Shown here piece after piece: positions 24,196-37,760 of a DNA stretch of 64,000 nt (the stretch's first letter is position 1; each line of letters starts with the position of its first letter). The notes beneath the pieces were generated by a model, which saw only the letters and a program-made list of their open reading frames with translations, searched no databases and was not told the origin of the DNA. The translations under genes and the position numbers were made by a program. The DNA is from Puffinus mauretanicus (Eukaryota > Chordata > Aves > Procellariiformes > Procellariidae). Where the stretch lies: NCBI GenBank assembly GCA_023333565.1, contig JAJKFH010003558.1, positions 310,001 to 374,000 of the forward strand, given 5' to 3'.

Positions 24196-27100
24196 ATGTG
24201 TTTCATTTCAAAATCCACATATCTATGTGCCTGCCTCTGTTTAGTTACTTGATTTACCATACACATTTTTAATGCTTGTATGACTGTAGTATCTGGCCAG
24301 CCAACAAATTGATGAAATTCTATGTTTCTTTATAATTTTAGACCCAAAATAGATCAGGCCCTGTAACTGTAGTGATGATCAGTGTTGGACAACATGCCAG
24401 CTTGATTACAGCATGCAAAGAAGGATACTTCATCCTGCTTTTCACAGCAAATGCCAGTTCCAGCAGAAAATGTCCTGCCTCACCTTCCAGGCACTTCTCC
24501 CAAGAATCCTCGGAAACAGAGTCAGTATTTGCCATCAGGATGGGCTGCAAAGTTATGGCATCCGCTGGGTAATTTTTTTCTGATACAGACCTTAATTGCC
24601 AAACAGCTGACCAGTGCGAAGTAGAGGCTGGTATCATAATGTCAGTGCTTGCTCCGTCAGGCACTGTTGGGGTGCCCCCCTTGCACGGCATCAGCAAGAG
24701 GATTTATGCAGTTCCTCATCGCTGACCGCTGAACAATACCACATCTGCCCCAACACGTGTTGTGAGATTACTTCACTGGGTTGACATTACAGCTTCAAAT
24801 ACAGTTGAAGTCACCAGTCACAGAAAGCCCCACGGAATCTGACAGCTACTGGGTAATCTGAAGAAAGCTGAGTTTAGCCCCTTCCCAGTGAGAAGTGTTT
24901 CATGCTGTAAGATCCACCCGTAGTGCTTTGTCAGCTGCCTGCTTGGAAATGATAGATGTGAGATCAAAAGTTAAGGCTCTGGTCCTGAAAATGCTTCCTG
25001 ATCCAAATATTCCCACTGAGGTCATTTCTGTGAGGTTTTTCTGGTCAGGCATGTGTTGGTACAGAGCCTGAGATGCTAGAGATGGTCCTTCCAACTTAAG
25101 GACAAAGTTACATTTGAGAGAGGAAGGATGAGCAACCTCTGTGGCTTTTGCCCTTCTGGGTCTGAGCAATGGCTTTCAGCCACTAACATTAACAGTTGAT
25201 AGTAACGAATTCATTTGAAAATCCTGATTTGTGCCCACTCACTGTGACTTTAACAAAATCAAACCCATTGTGCCAAGTAGGATGGTGCATAAATAAATAA
25301 ATAACTCATAGCAGCTGTGAAGCCAGTGCTTGCCAGAACTGTATATAGCAGTTCCCAGAGACCACTTGGAAGTTATAGAGGAAAAACAGTTTTAAAATAA
25401 CATTTTTAAGTACAATTTTTAAGCCAACTAATAATTTAGAATGTAACTGCATCTGTGGATTTGTTTAAGTAGAATAAATCTGGAATAAATGGAATATTGA
25501 CATCAAGCAAATGTTTAAAAGGATTGATCAGAAATATACTCTTCCTCCACACTATCCATCTTCTAAACTCTACAGATTTGGGGAAGTGATTCAGACATCA
25601 TCCTGCATCTCGAAATTTGATACAAATTCATTTCCACCCCATTCGTGATTTATAACCTGAAGGATTGTGAGTCAAAGGATCATAAGCCTTGCTAAAGCAA
25701 GAGAAAATGTTGACTCCTGAGTATTGTGTGCCTCATCTTTTGAAGGAAGTGAAAAGTATGTAATGCTAAGTGCATTCAATTCCTATTGCAAAAACCAGTT
25801 TAGGACCATCTTTTTTTTTTTTTTTAAATGCTCATTGCTTAGCAGTTCCCATTGTGACACCAATGACTGGACTCCCAAGGACTTTGTGCTTGATATACAC
25901 ATGTTTTTTCTGAAAATCTGGCTCTAATTATGGGAGCTTAGAAGTTTTGAATATCTGTCCCTTATTTTAATTCTTAAACTTGGCTCATAATTGAACATGA
26001 AATTATGAGAGGGTTATGGATCTTCTTAACAATACAAAGAGAAATTGAAGAACTCTTGCACTGTCCTGCCAGTCAAGCCTCGTGAACGTGGAAGAACCTC
26101 CCGCTAGAACTGTAAGCTTTGGAAAGGTTTCCTAATAGGTCACATTGCACAGTTCAGATACGGGATGACTTTTACTTTTGAGTTGGAAGAGTTATAAGGT
26201 GTACTGTCTTTTTCTCTGCCTGCGAGGGTGCTTTGCACCCGAATGCTTGGTTTGAATCAACATCAGACAGGCTCTTGGACATCTGTTTTGCACTGCTACA
26301 TCAGAAATATCCATATAAACAATTGATAGTTGTGGATGTGCCTACTCCTGTATGCTAGTTTAAACTGAGTTTAATAGCCTTTTTTCAATAAATGTATACA
26401 TTTCTTTGTTGCAAGAAAGAACAGTAATATTCTGTTGAAAAAGGTGATCTGACTTCTTCTGTATCAGGGGATGATCAGCTTCAAGATTCTGGTGAAACCT
26501 TCACTGGGACAGGGCTTAGAAGCTGAAAGCTCCAACTTTAGTGACTGGCATGAAAGCAAAATCTTGGGGAGGGTATTACTGGCTATTGGAAATACAGAAC
26601 TGGATAGATAATGCTTGTAGATCATCCAGTTTTCATCCAAGGGAAATCGGTGAAAGAGAAATTGATTTTAAATTATATTGAACATCAAATAAAATAACAG
26701 ATGTGGTTATAAGAAGAAGAGAACTTGATTCTCCAAAAGCGACTCGTGAGTCTGAGTTGTGGATTCAAACTTTGGGTGCCCACCCTTAGATAAGGAGTTA
26801 AGTTAACGAGATTTTTTTAGAGATTGAGGCATTCTTAATGCATCTAAACTTGATGCACTAAAAGTGTAGTTGAATTTGAAAATCACTTCATTTAGTGGAG
26901 CAATACACAAGATGCTCATGAAATGACATACTACTAATTTACCTATATGAAATCTACAATCCACAGGATACATAGCCATTAAAATGTAAATGTGATATAG
27001 GATGCTACTGAAGTTAAGAAAGGAAATCCTGTTGCAAAAAGACATATCTTGTAGTGTAAGAAATTGGTGACTAAGTAGGGGACCTCAGGTTGATACATAA

Positions 27101-27840
27101 AGATACAAGAGTTCGTGGAAAGGATTAGTAGTAACAGGTAAATGATCTCATGTTTTCTGCTTTTCTTGGGACCATACAAATTAATTGAATACAAAAAATA
27201 TTTTCATTCATTGGATGAAATTATATTATGAGTTATAATTATGTGGTTCCTGATTATAATTATACAGCTCCTCAGATTAGCTGATGTGATGGAGAACAGA
27301 ACTGACCTGTAGTTTCTGATTTAACAGTCCTGGTTTTAGTATGAGTGAAGGCTCAGGGTCTGAACTAATTGTTGTATTAATCATGAGATAAGGTATAGAT
27401 TGCTTTTCATTAGCACCGTAGAACATTAGTTATTCAGTACATTCTGTTATGTGTACTAGTCATTCCTTAGTGACTAATTACATTGATGATTCCTGTGATA
27501 TTTGAAACGCTGATCACTTTGTTCGTTGTTGCTATGAAATGTGGATATCTTCACGTACAGGCTGTATGATGGTATTGCGTGCTATATGATGTAAACTTGT
27601 ATTAGCTTGTAAACTTGTCTAGGATGGCTTCAAGACTAAGTTAACAAGATCACACCATGAGTATGTCACTCCAGCCAGTAATATACACCCCATCATTATT
27701 TATTTTGTATATGCCACATACTTAACTGAGAGACAATTTAAAATTTGTTGAAGATGTTTAAAAATAATAATTTCATTTATTTTTTGCATCAGTCAGGCAG
27801 CATTATTATCATGTGCAAGAGATCGGTAGAAGAAGACTGT

Positions 27841-27870
27841 AATTAATGTAAAAATTAATGTAAAAATTAA
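27841..27870. repeat. AT-rich 12-bp tandem repeat
   Basis: AATTAATGTAAA occurs twice in direct succession (27841-27852 and 27853-27864) and is followed by a partial third copy. Simple tandem duplication, no function implied. Confidence 0.85.
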
Positions 27871-30221
27871 ATTGTAAGCAACGTAAAATACCTATAAAAT
27901 TCATTTTTACAATTCTCTACATAATAACATTTCAGGCTTTACTAGCCTTGAAGCAGGTGTTGAGTGTATCACTACATATATGGGATTCTTTTTTTCTGAT
28001 GCTCTTTATACCAGTGTCTTTGAGATATTTGTCTGTAAAGCTGTCCTTGATTATCAGTGAATATTCCTCATCTCACTCTTTAATTCACTAATTTATATGT
28101 GTAATTTGTACGTGGGGTTATGGGGAAGACAACACTTTTCCATGAAAAGCTGTGATGGCTGATGGAAATTTGAGAGACAGGAACAAAGATTCAACTGGTG
28201 AGAAGTTGTAATAGGCGGTGTACAGGTGAGAAAACCAAATTTTCGGAGAACCAGATCTGTGATTTCTTTCAGAATTTAATTTTGAAAGACAAAACTTCTG
28301 CTCAGTCCTCAAGGCATCCATGCACATTTTACCCCTTCTGGCACCAACCAAAATAATTCTGTTCATTGTAAGAGAGTGTTGTGTACTACTCATTTTAGGA
28401 GCTGTGTATCCTAATCTTGGCAAGTGCCATCAAAATACACCAGTAGACACCTAGTGAGTATGCTGTTGTCAGATACACATGCCGTCACTAGGTTTCTCTT
28501 GGCTGACCATAGTTTTGAACACAGTCATAACTGTTGCTCTTGTGCTTGCTATGGAGCCTGATGTTCTTGGGGTGTGTTGGGCATGATTTGAGCCTGCCTA
28601 CTAAACTCAGCACCTTGGGACTGAGGTAGGGAGCATCTGAGGGCCTTGATGGACCTCACTGGAGGAGCCCAGGCACTGAATTCCGCAGTGATGTTTCTGA
28701 GTCATGCCTGCACAGATGCTGAGCTGAACCAGAAGCACTGCTTAAACTGCCTGCCTCAAATCTTAGGTGTCTCTAAGTTTTACTTAGCAGGTTGTTTAGA
28801 TAGAGGTCATGAGGCTTGCATATTTTGCCTGAAGCTCTGGTTCTGCCTTACTTCAGAAATCTAAATCCTTTTATGGGTCTGAGTCATAGGCTTGGATCTG
28901 TAACATGAAGGCTGTGAGCAGACTGCTGCATCTTTATGGGGACGAGGGCCTGGGATGACAGCCATCATTAGATTCATGGTTTTAAACTAGTAGATGACTT
29001 GTCAGTCTCTGATGGGAAGGGTTAAATATCAGCTTCATGCTAGCTCCCGATAGACCCTATTCTGTGGACTAAACTGATACATAGGTCCAGGGAAGATCCT
29101 CCTCTCCCCTCCTCCCCACCCATGAAGATGAATTTCACCCACAGCAAGTGGGAACTCACAAGACTGAGATATTGAGCAGTGGCATTACTCATTTTCAAAT
29201 GTGAGCGAAGACCAACGTCTCTTCTGTGTTAAACAAGGAAAGAAGGCTATTTCTAGTGAATCTGAGGATGAATCAAATGTCATGAGTACAAATCAAATAC
29301 ATAATAATAAAAAGGGTAAGAATTTATACATTTAAAACAAGGAATAAGGAGAAATTAGTCAGAGATTTCTGATCCACTTCATATTCTGCTGGCTTTTTTG
29401 TTGTTGTTTAGGAGGTGATGTTTACTCAGAAGTTTACACAAATGGAAACATGTCATTCATGAGTCATTGATCTTAATGTAGTATTAGGAATGAAAACCTA
29501 ATGCTTCTTGACACCTATCTTCAGGTAAGAAAACAGACTAGCCAATGAGATGGTTCAGCTTGTCTTTGAACAAGTGCTAATAGGGAAAATGGTAGTGCAG
29601 AACCTAATTAAGCAAATAGGTAAAAGATATACATGGAGAAACACAGATAGAACATTACTATTTCGGAATTGCTGTGTAACACCAAAGACCTAGCCAGTGG
29701 GCTGCAGATCAGGCTATAGCATGTGCCTTATTTTAGAAAAAACATGTGATGGAATGACACAGGAAAAACAGAAAAAAACCTTATATCCAAATTTTCCACA
29801 GTCTGTACAAGACAGGATGTTCACAAAGCCCTTCTGGGCTGGTCAGAAAGAAAGGGACTCCTTTTTCCACTATCTCATACGCCCATCACAGTGTAGTGTA
29901 TTCTGTCTGTGGTAATGCCTGTGAGCACTAGCTCCCTTTCATCTTTATGGTGGTTGCCTCACTTGGATTCATTTGCCAGACCCACTCTTTGTGTAGACCA
30001 TTGCCTGAACTAGTTTGTGCTTTGGGTAAAAGGAGCCAAAGTGAAAGGAAACAGGTGGAACTTTCTACAACTTGCTCTTCCTTGCTCAGTGGAATTGCAG
30101 TCACATGGAAATTGAATCCTATGGCTTTATCTATGTCATGCTTTGCAAGTGGTGTCAGAAAAAACTGTGAACACCACCATTAGGATTGACTTCTTTTCCT
30201 AATCCACACAACTGCTGCACC

Positions 30222-30239
30222 GGCTGCCTACAGGCAGCC
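30222..30239. repeat. GC-rich hairpin, 8-bp perfect arms
   Basis: GGCTGCCT (30222-30229) and AGGCAGCC (30232-30239) are separated by two bases. It is a tight near-palindrome, more likely a protein-binding palindrome or chance than an RNA terminator in a vertebrate genome. Confidence 0.7.
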
Positions 30240-31188
30240 CATGGGGAGCCTGTCTCCTACAAGGTGCATATTAAGATGTCCAGTAGCTCACTAAGGTATT
30301 GGACATGCCTGGGCATGTGGTATGCTTCATAAAGTGGCCTCTGGCTGCAGCTTCTGTCTGTATGAACTGTGCATTTGGTCTTAAACCTTGCCTTGGGGCA
30401 TCCTTCACAAATGCAAGACAGATGTATCCTTTGTGCTTGTAGATGGAAGGGAAGGGTCTTTGCTACAGAGCAACACGTCTGCTTTTTGCACAGCTGCATT
30501 TTATGTAGATGTATAAATATAGGTAGGATTTAATTTGAAACTAGCATATTCTTCATGAAGGATATTTAAAATCCTCTAGAGGTTTTTTCTGTCCCTTAAG
30601 AAATACAGTGGAAGAAATCAGAATCTAATATGAAAAGCCCATGTGATCACAATTGGTTAAGATGATCTATAGTTCTTTTGTGGTATGGAAATATATTATT
30701 TATACTTCCTTTTTGTTTTTCTCCTTTTTTGTTGAAGTGTTCTTAACTGACTCTATCTTGGCCCAGGATCAGTGTTTCTAGTACATCCAGAATTACATTT
30801 GTGGAACTTAAGTACTAAAGATGTACAATTTGTTCTTTACAATTTGGCTCCTCTTCTAATCTTCACTTATAAACCCAGATAAATAAAAGAACACATGCCT
30901 GGCTGAAATGCACAACCCTTGCAGTTCTGTCTAATTGCTACCTCATTGCAGTCCTCTTTCAACCCTTTCACCTCCAGTTTTGTTTCAAGACTGTGAAGAC
31001 ATTCCTGCCTGGCTTCATATTTGGCAGATGATTGAAGGCAATTGTTAGAAAAACTTGGTCACCATTTAGGGGCCCTATAAGACAGTAGTCACCCAGACTC
31101 CTGCATGATGCCAAGCCAAAAACTTTGCCAGAATAAATCTTGTTCCAGTTAAGCCTAATCTTTTATATGGAACATTTTCAATAAGTCA

Positions 31189-31212
31189 GCAAAAAAAAAA
31201 AAATTTTTTTGC
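31189..31212. repeat. A13/T7 palindromic tract
   Basis: GC, then thirteen A, seven T, then GC. The flanks make the tract self-complementary. Rigid A-tract DNA; simple sequence. Confidence 0.85.
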
Positions 31213-33479
31213 GTTTTAAATAACATGCTTAAAGTACCCTGACCAAGAACCCAAGAGAGTAATTTGTTTTAGCTCAAATGGTAGGCTTGTGCAGGTAGGC
31301 TAGCATGCTTACCAGAAGAGGAAAATGCTGGAGCAGCAGTTACAGACACTGCCAGCAGAGGGGTATGCCAGCACGGGGGCTTTTTTTGTATGCACATATA
31401 TGGCAACTATCAAACTCTACCAAGAGATGTAACTCAGTCTTGTTGACTATCAGAGAACATGGTCGATTGGTTTCTTATAATTTTTACTCCAAAGCTTACA
31501 ATCTGAACAAGCAACGTGGTCAGGTTGCTTAATGTTAGTGTTTCCTATGCAGTAAATAATATATATCCTACTTGCATTTGAAGGAGAATGAAAGAGATTA
31601 TGCTTATTCTATAATATCTCCTTCAAGAGGTCATGCCTTGGCCATGCCAAAAGAATTTTGCTTGGATGACAGCTTCAGAAATGCACACTGAAAGGTGCTT
31701 TTTAAAACATGGAAGTCTAGAAAATTTTACAAGAGAATGTTAACCTTTAACCTGTGTTTGCATAAGGAGTGCTTTACTGAAATGAAAAGACATAGGTGTT
31801 GTGTATTAGCACGAGGGCTATAAAGGCAAAGATTTGCAATTTATATATATAGCAAAGCCACTGTGGTCTCCCACTCACCTGCACCCAGGGGAAACAAGCT
31901 AAAAATGTTGTTTTTCCTGTAAGGTCTTTTGTCAGTATGACTGTGTTGGATAGGGCTTCATATTCTTCATACCTTCATACTCTTCGGAAGCAAATTCCTT
32001 GTAGTGTAAACCTAGATGAGTATTGGATTTTTATTTGGAATATCTGCACTTGGAGGTCATTTGCTTGTGTCATACCTCCCTGGGATGTACTTCCTCCTAG
32101 TTTCCTAGCAAATAAAAGGTCTGATCCTTGGGTATGACCTTTTGGCTCAGATTGCCTTCTGAAGTGCTCCATTTAAGCTGATTCATCTTAGTACTTTCAT
32201 CTAGTTAATTCCAAATTTTCTAGAAGATTCCTGCCACAGATTAGATCATATTGAAGAGGAGCTGCCTACAATATTTCATGATATGATATGATTCATCATT
32301 TGTTTGCTATTGCATTGGTTGCTATACAATTGCCTGCTAGAATGAACCCTTTGCTAACTGTTTCCAGTAGTCTGTCTCATCACATGTGAAATTTTACCTG
32401 TGTGCTGAGTTCTGCACCATGAATGGTACAGGTGAGGAGAAACTAGGTTGGGAGCTCTTTGGCAAACCTCTGAAGTACAGTAGAAGTGAGAGGTGGAGAT
32501 TTCTGCAGAACACATCATACTCCAGGCTCTGGTAAATGATATATCCAAGGCAAGCTAGCTCTTTTTATACTAGCAAACAGGCCCAAGTCATTGACCCAAG
32601 TGCTGGACTGCCTAACTGTTAGGAGACTCCTTGACACAACTTTCACTTCGGTAGATGTTGGCTTTCCTTGACAACTTCTGGGAGCAGTCCAGGAACTGTT
32701 CCAAGTGCACAGTATGGCTGCGACCAGCCTTTTTAAAAGAGAGGAGGAGGACAAAGGGAGAGGAAGAGCTCTGCACCAATTTATTTGCAGTATAGAGGTA
32801 GTCGGTACCAGGTTTGCCTAGGGAAGATAGGAGCAAAGACCTTCTATTGCCTAAAGGACTCTGTTTGCTGGTAATGTTTCACCTCTCCTGAGGAGATCAG
32901 ACAGTGCTTCACCTGAGGAAGCTGTATTCACTGCTGTTCCTCACTTGCAGACTCACGGCACCTGACCAGCGTGCCTCTGCTAGCAGAATTGGGTAGAGTA
33001 GACCTGGCCTAAGTAGCACTTTTTGTTCAGTGAATGACATTTTGGATGTATGTGCTGGTAGCACGAGCCAGTCAGCTTGCTGAATAGCGTGACTGGTGCC
33101 TGGCTGAGCCAGTTTTGGGGAAAGGCAGATAAAAGCCACTGCCAGTGTGGCAGGGGTGGGGGTGGCAAAATCAGCTCCCTGCTCCTGGTTCTCCTGGCCT
33201 GAACTACAAGCTCTGCAAAGTTGTTCTAATCCTCAAGGCTGCAAAATTTGTTTTGTCTAATTGGCTGAAAAAATGTGAACTGGGTGTGGTCAAAAGAGAA
33301 GCTGGAGGTGGTAGATAGTGTAGTGTGCTTTGGACATGATGAAGATTATCTACAATTTCATGTGCTTTGCTTCCTGGTTGGTAAAATTTTGGCAAGGATA
33401 GATGTTAAAGTGACGTAGACAAGTGAGTTTAAACCTGATTAGAGAGCCCTTGTGAAGAAATGCTAACTTCATAAAAAAA

Positions 33480-33780
33480 AAATCAGTTTAGGCAGGTCCT
33501 CTGGAGATCATCTAGTCCAACTGGATACCCAAGTTGGATCAGGTGGCTCACGGCTTGGCCCAGCAGAGAAGATGACACTTCCAAGGATGGAGATTCTATA
33601 TCTTCTTGGGGTACCTGCGCTGGCGCTTAATCACTCCCACTGTGAACATTTTCTCCTTATATCCAGTTAGAATTTCTTTTGCTGCAAGCTGTGACAGTTG
33701 CCTCTCATCTCCTCAATGCGCATCTGAGATGATCCTGTCTTCATATTTTCTATAATCCCTTCTATTTTAATGATGAAAAT
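33480..33780 (-). mobile_element. CR1 LINE 3' fragment (antisense on +)
   Basis: Read on the plus strand, the segment starts with GGTCCTCTGGAGATCATCTAGTCCAAC, which is the reverse complement of the typical CR1 3' terminus. It continues with blocks for CCAAGGATGGAGATTC, CTCCCACTGTGAACATTTTCTCCTTATATCCAG and GCTGCAAGCTGTG..TTGCCTCTCATC, each close to the usual 3' CR1 reverse-complement phrases and in the right order. Homology fades near 33740-33780. The copy is 5'-truncated, moderately diverged and non-coding. It keeps its 3' end, as expected for target-primed insertion. Confidence 0.9.
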
Positions 33781-36293
33781 TCTCTGTACATGACTACGCT
33801 GGTTTAGTCTAGTTCCCAGGATGCAGGTTATCAGTTATGAAGCTCCAACAGCACATTTGCCCACTGTGGCTGTCGTTTTTCTACAGCTTTTGCAATTGAA
33901 TGGATGGCAAAATCAGAGCTCAATAGAATGCAACTTAGTTTATGCTGTCCCCAGCATGTACAGCCTGATCTTAAGTCACTCTAATGACATGTCATGAATA
34001 TTTCTGTAAGGTAAATACCCTTTCATTGCTCCAGTAGTAAGGTCACCTATTTGAAGAGATTAATTATTATTTTAAGCTGATACTGCACTGTAGAAAAGTT
34101 ACTAGTTCAGCACCCATGTGCCTTTGTCCTCTTTCCAGTTCCATCCTCCATGCTGATGGGTCTCAGTTATGATCTCACGTGTATGTCTGCACAGGAAGGG
34201 GGCAGGTCTGAGAACTAGCTGCTTTGTTCAGCATTTTCCTTGCAAAACCTAGTGGAAGCCAATACAGTACGTCTGCAAAGCTGCTTATTACATGTTATGT
34301 TGTCTCCTTTCCCTATAGAAAACATGGCTGGAAAGGAGAAATTGAACAGATTGCAGAATGCCTTGTGAAGAACCTCTAGAATGCAAAGAATTTGGGAGTT
34401 TGGTTTCCTCACATAGCTCCATAGTAACTCTTCAAAAGAAAAGCATCAGAAAGGAGAGGCTGTTTGTCGTGTCCTGGGGCTATTATCTCCTTATCCACTA
34501 TTTACTGTGGGAGGTTATGACACAGACTTAGTTATTGTAAAGGTCATTTTAGTCTTCTCACTGGGAGAAAGATGGAAGGGGAGGTGAGAAACGAGAGGGA
34601 GAAAAAGGGAGTGAGTGCTCCTACCAAGTGAAATTACTAGTCCATTGGCAACACTGCTGCCTTTCCACTGGATTCTATCGAGAGCAAAGCAAAGGATGGC
34701 ATAGTTCCATCTTGTTTAATGGCGTGGGATTTGTTAGCAATGTAACCATCCTACAGAAACCTTCAGTAGTGATAGGTAAATAGTGATGCTGAGAAGAAAT
34801 TTTGACTATACGTGACACACTCCACTCTTTTGCACATTTTAGTTCCTAATGGTACTCCTAGCAGACTTCAGTGATCTCCAGCACCTGCTGCTTTTATTGG
34901 GATTAGGAGACTGTACCTCAACATTGCAGCCTTTTCTAATATTCTAGGAGTTTTCAGTACTTTTTCATGAGAAAGGAATTGCTGTAGAGTTTGAATGTAA
35001 TAACAAAAAATTCCATGTAAATACATTCCATTTTGTAAATCAAATATTTTTTTAAAGAAAGTAAAATCATGAAATGTAGCTCAGAAAGATGACATTTTCA
35101 TTTATTGATATGTATTGCTGTAGATGGAGGTCACAAAGGATTGAAGGGAGAAGCACCGAAATAATTAATCTTCTGCTTAAATTACATTTATGATCCTGAT
35201 AATGTTTGAAAGTTGAAATGAACATTTGGACTTGGTTTACACTCTATGAATTCTTCTACAAATCCTTAATTCTCTACCGCAGGAAACTCAAATTGTCTAA
35301 GAGCATGACTGACATTTATAAACAGCAAATAATACGATTTCAAAATGCAGTGTCCAAGGAGAAGTATATACTTGGATTAGTAGGATATTACAATTCTTCC
35401 CCGGTGGTTCTGTGCTTTGGCAAGATACCGCCTTGGGTGTTGGTAACCAGCAACTGCAGATGGGCTGGAACAGCTGAAGAGGGAATGTCTGAAGTGTTCT
35501 TTACACGTAGATGTAAGTCACTCTTCTGTTTTAAATTAGTAAGATCTAAAACATTATGGTAGCAGATGTCCGTCTCTGAGGCTAAACATTTCAGAATGGA
35601 AATCTTTCTCTGTGTGTTTCTCTCTCTGCATGTGAAATATTAACAACACACAAACATATCTTGTCATTCTGAGAAATGTTTTCACCTACAGTGAATTGCT
35701 GGCTTATTTAGAGGAAAGTTAATAGTATTAACAGTGTTAATAATCCTCTTGTGCTTGAGTGGAGTAAATACTAAGGGCCTATGAATATGTCAGATAGTCA
35801 AAAGAATAATTCTTTATCTTTTTGTTTTGCTATCTATATTCATTACTTTTTAAAATTAGGGAGATGTAGAGGATCATGACTTATCTTTTGGACAAAAGCT
35901 TTTCATTTGTGCATGAAAACCTAGGCTTCCTAAAATGTGGGCCATGCAGGCTGTCCAGGAGCAGGAGAAGTGAATGCTGGAAGATATATACATTAAAATA
36001 ATTAGGATTGCAACTTGAGGTCTGTTGCAGAGATGGTATTTTCGCAAAGAGCTTTCAAAGGTTCAAAAGGCATCGGTGGTTAGATTATTTGGGAAGATGA
36101 CTTCTATTTCAACAACACACAAAACATTTCTTTTATAAACGAGTTGTCTTCATTTATCATCGGCATTGAAAACAATCCCTTTCTCCCTCTGCCAAATCTA
36201 ACATATTTTGTGTAGGATCAGATAAAAATACTCTGAGTTTCTAAAAAAAGTTTCTACTCCTCTCAGGTAAGGTAAGTTTAGAGTGGATATTTT

Positions 36294-36318
36294 AATGCCA
36301 GTGGCTGGTACTGGCATT
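36294..36318. repeat. Short hairpin, 9-bp perfect arms
   Basis: AATGCCAGT (36294-36302) and ACTGGCATT (36310-36318) flank a 7-base loop. No function known. Confidence 0.75.
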
Positions 36319-36388
36319 TAGTAGTGATTAAAAACGGTAAGTAATTAAACTTATCACAAGAGGAAGTTTCTCATTTGCTGATTTAGAA

Positions 36389-36411
36389 ATTAATCAGAAA
36401 CATTAATCAGA
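36389..36411. repeat. Direct repeat of ATTAATCAGA
   Basis: Two identical 10-mers start 13 bases apart. Each holds a TAATC homeodomain-type core. They could be paired binding sites; nothing in the sequence proves use. Confidence 0.5.
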
Positions 36412-36872
36412 CCCATGTTCTTAATTTTCTCAATCTATTCTGGACATTGAGAACAGATCGCGTGTTTTCTAAAGATGGAGAAAGAACCTGGAAAACATAA
36501 CACAGAAATACACATGGATTGCTTTTTTTTTTGGCAAAATAAATATTTTAAATATGGCAGTTTTATTATTTACTTTAAACATTACCAAAATTTATCGTAC
36601 TTGAGAAGAATGACTGTCTTAAAACTGAGGCTTGGGAGAGTTAACTTCAGACAGAGGCCTGAAGAACAGGTGTAGACCTTTATCTTATCTGCACTCATGG
36701 CAGCATTCATCAGCGAGAACTGCCTAAGTGGAGTAAGCTATTTTTGAGGAGTTCCCATAGCTCGTGTTAGCTTGCTGTTCCCGTTTCAACCCAGGTGTTT
36801 AGTTGGAGGGTGGAATCCTGAGGATTGCCAGTAGCGAGAAAGATGCCCTCAGTAAGTTACATACTTTGAGAC

Positions 36873-36899
36873 TTATTTTATTATTATTATTATTTATTA
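36873..36899. repeat. (TTA)n microsatellite
   Basis: A short TTA/ATT trinucleotide array with one extra T near each end. Likely length-variable. Confidence 0.85.
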
Positions 36900-36989
36900 G
36901 AACAAGGTATTCAAGTTCTGTGTCTCTGAATACAGGAGAAACAGAAAGAAGTCGGAAAATTTCTTCCATGAAGTAGCATTCATTCTTAG

Positions 36990-37760
36990 CGGTTTGTGTT
37001 TTTTTTCCTCTCTCTGAATACCTTTGTGTACTTTTTTTTGACAGTTTGTCCACCTTTTTGTCTCTTCTGGGACTGGAAGAATTGCACTGGAGACTTAGTC
37101 CCCCTATCTCTTTCCCAGTCCTCTCCAGTTGTGTATAAGTGTCTTCGAGTCATTCTAGTACGAGTCAGTGTCATGCATCCCATTGCCTTCTCTTCTACTT
37201 GTGTGATGATCCCTCTCAGAAACATGCCCACATTTTTGATCCTGGCAGACAGCTCACTCTCCCATTCTCTGAATCTTCTCTGGGGACGGCCCATCAATTT
37301 CTCAATTTCATGTAAACCTTCTTCTTCTGCTGTTAGTATGAAATTCCTCCCCTGCATGTTCTTCCTTCTGTTTGCATATCATTCTGCATTTGGCCCTCTT
37401 TCTCGTGATTTTCTGTCTATCATCCTTATGCTACCTTCTGTTTCATCCCTTGCCTATTTTCGTAATTTCTTCTTCTCCACCCTCTTTTGGGAAGAGCTGC
37501 TACATAGTTCTCATTTTTTATTCCTCCTTAGTGCAGCCAATCTCCTCCTCAATGATATCTTTCCTCTGGTAGCTTTCTTCCTCTCTTTTTTCTGTCCTTA
37601 CATTCTTCCAGAGGTAATTCGTCTAAGCCAGGGATTCTTCTGCTCCTCTTCTCTAACAGTTACCTCTCAGTCTTGGGTTACCTACCCCTTCTCTGCTCCA
37701 TCATGATGACAAATCTCTATTGAACTCTGTTATTCTCTCCAGCTGCATTTAAGTCTTGGG
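36990..37760. other. Pyrimidine-rich (+ strand) block with a 236-codon open frame
   Basis: The plus strand is strongly C/T-rich for about 770 bases. The longest open frame of the window (36996-37706, plus, 236 codons) lies here. It begins with GTG; the first ATG is at 37173, leaving 177 codons. Its translation is dominated by Ser, Leu, Phe and Pro, as expected from CTT, TCT, TTC and CCT codons, and shows no domain I know. Stop codons all need A, so a pyrimidine strand stays open by composition. The opposite strand also carries a 123-codon frame (36986-37357) rich in Arg, Lys and Glu. I judge both non-coding, although a lineage-specific transcript cannot be excluded. Confidence 0.6.

Larger units (their letters stand above)
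22861..33479. other. Long non-coding region, no gene recognised
   Basis: More than 10 kb without a recognisable gene. It contains a SINE remnant (24105-24195), a T15 run at 25811-25825, an AT-rich 12-bp tandem repeat (27841-27870), an 8-bp-stem hairpin (30222-30239) and an A13/T7 tract (31189-31212). A 119-codon minus frame (24338-24697) and a 101-codon minus frame (28118-28423) have no known domain. The segment near 28750-28890 carries words that recall old amniote repeats (AGGTGTCTCTAAGTTTTAC), but I cannot support a family call. Confidence 0.6.
33781..36989. other. Non-coding region, no gene recognised
   Basis: No gene recognised. A 118-codon plus frame at 35206-35562 has no known domain. 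Contents: a purine-rich run at 34561-34620, a 9-bp-arm hairpin at 36294-36318, two ATTAATCAGA copies at 36389-36398 and 36402-36411, and a TTA microsatellite at 36873-36899. The AT-rich, unrepetitive texture of 36100-36700 would be compatible with a conserved non-coding element, but this cannot be judged from one sequence. Confidence 0.6.

Noticed and set aside
24338..24697. 119-codon minus-strand frame as a gene
   Set aside because: Ordinary composition but no family, no exon context, and length within chance expectation for 64 kb in six frames.
26600..26650. Possible CR1 remnant around AGATCATCCAG
   Set aside because: The similarity covers too few bases and neighbouring consensus blocks are missing.
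36996..37706. 236-codon plus-strand frame as a protein-coding gene
   Set aside because: GTG start, no domain, and a pyrimidine-rich strand that suppresses stop codons; composition explains its length.
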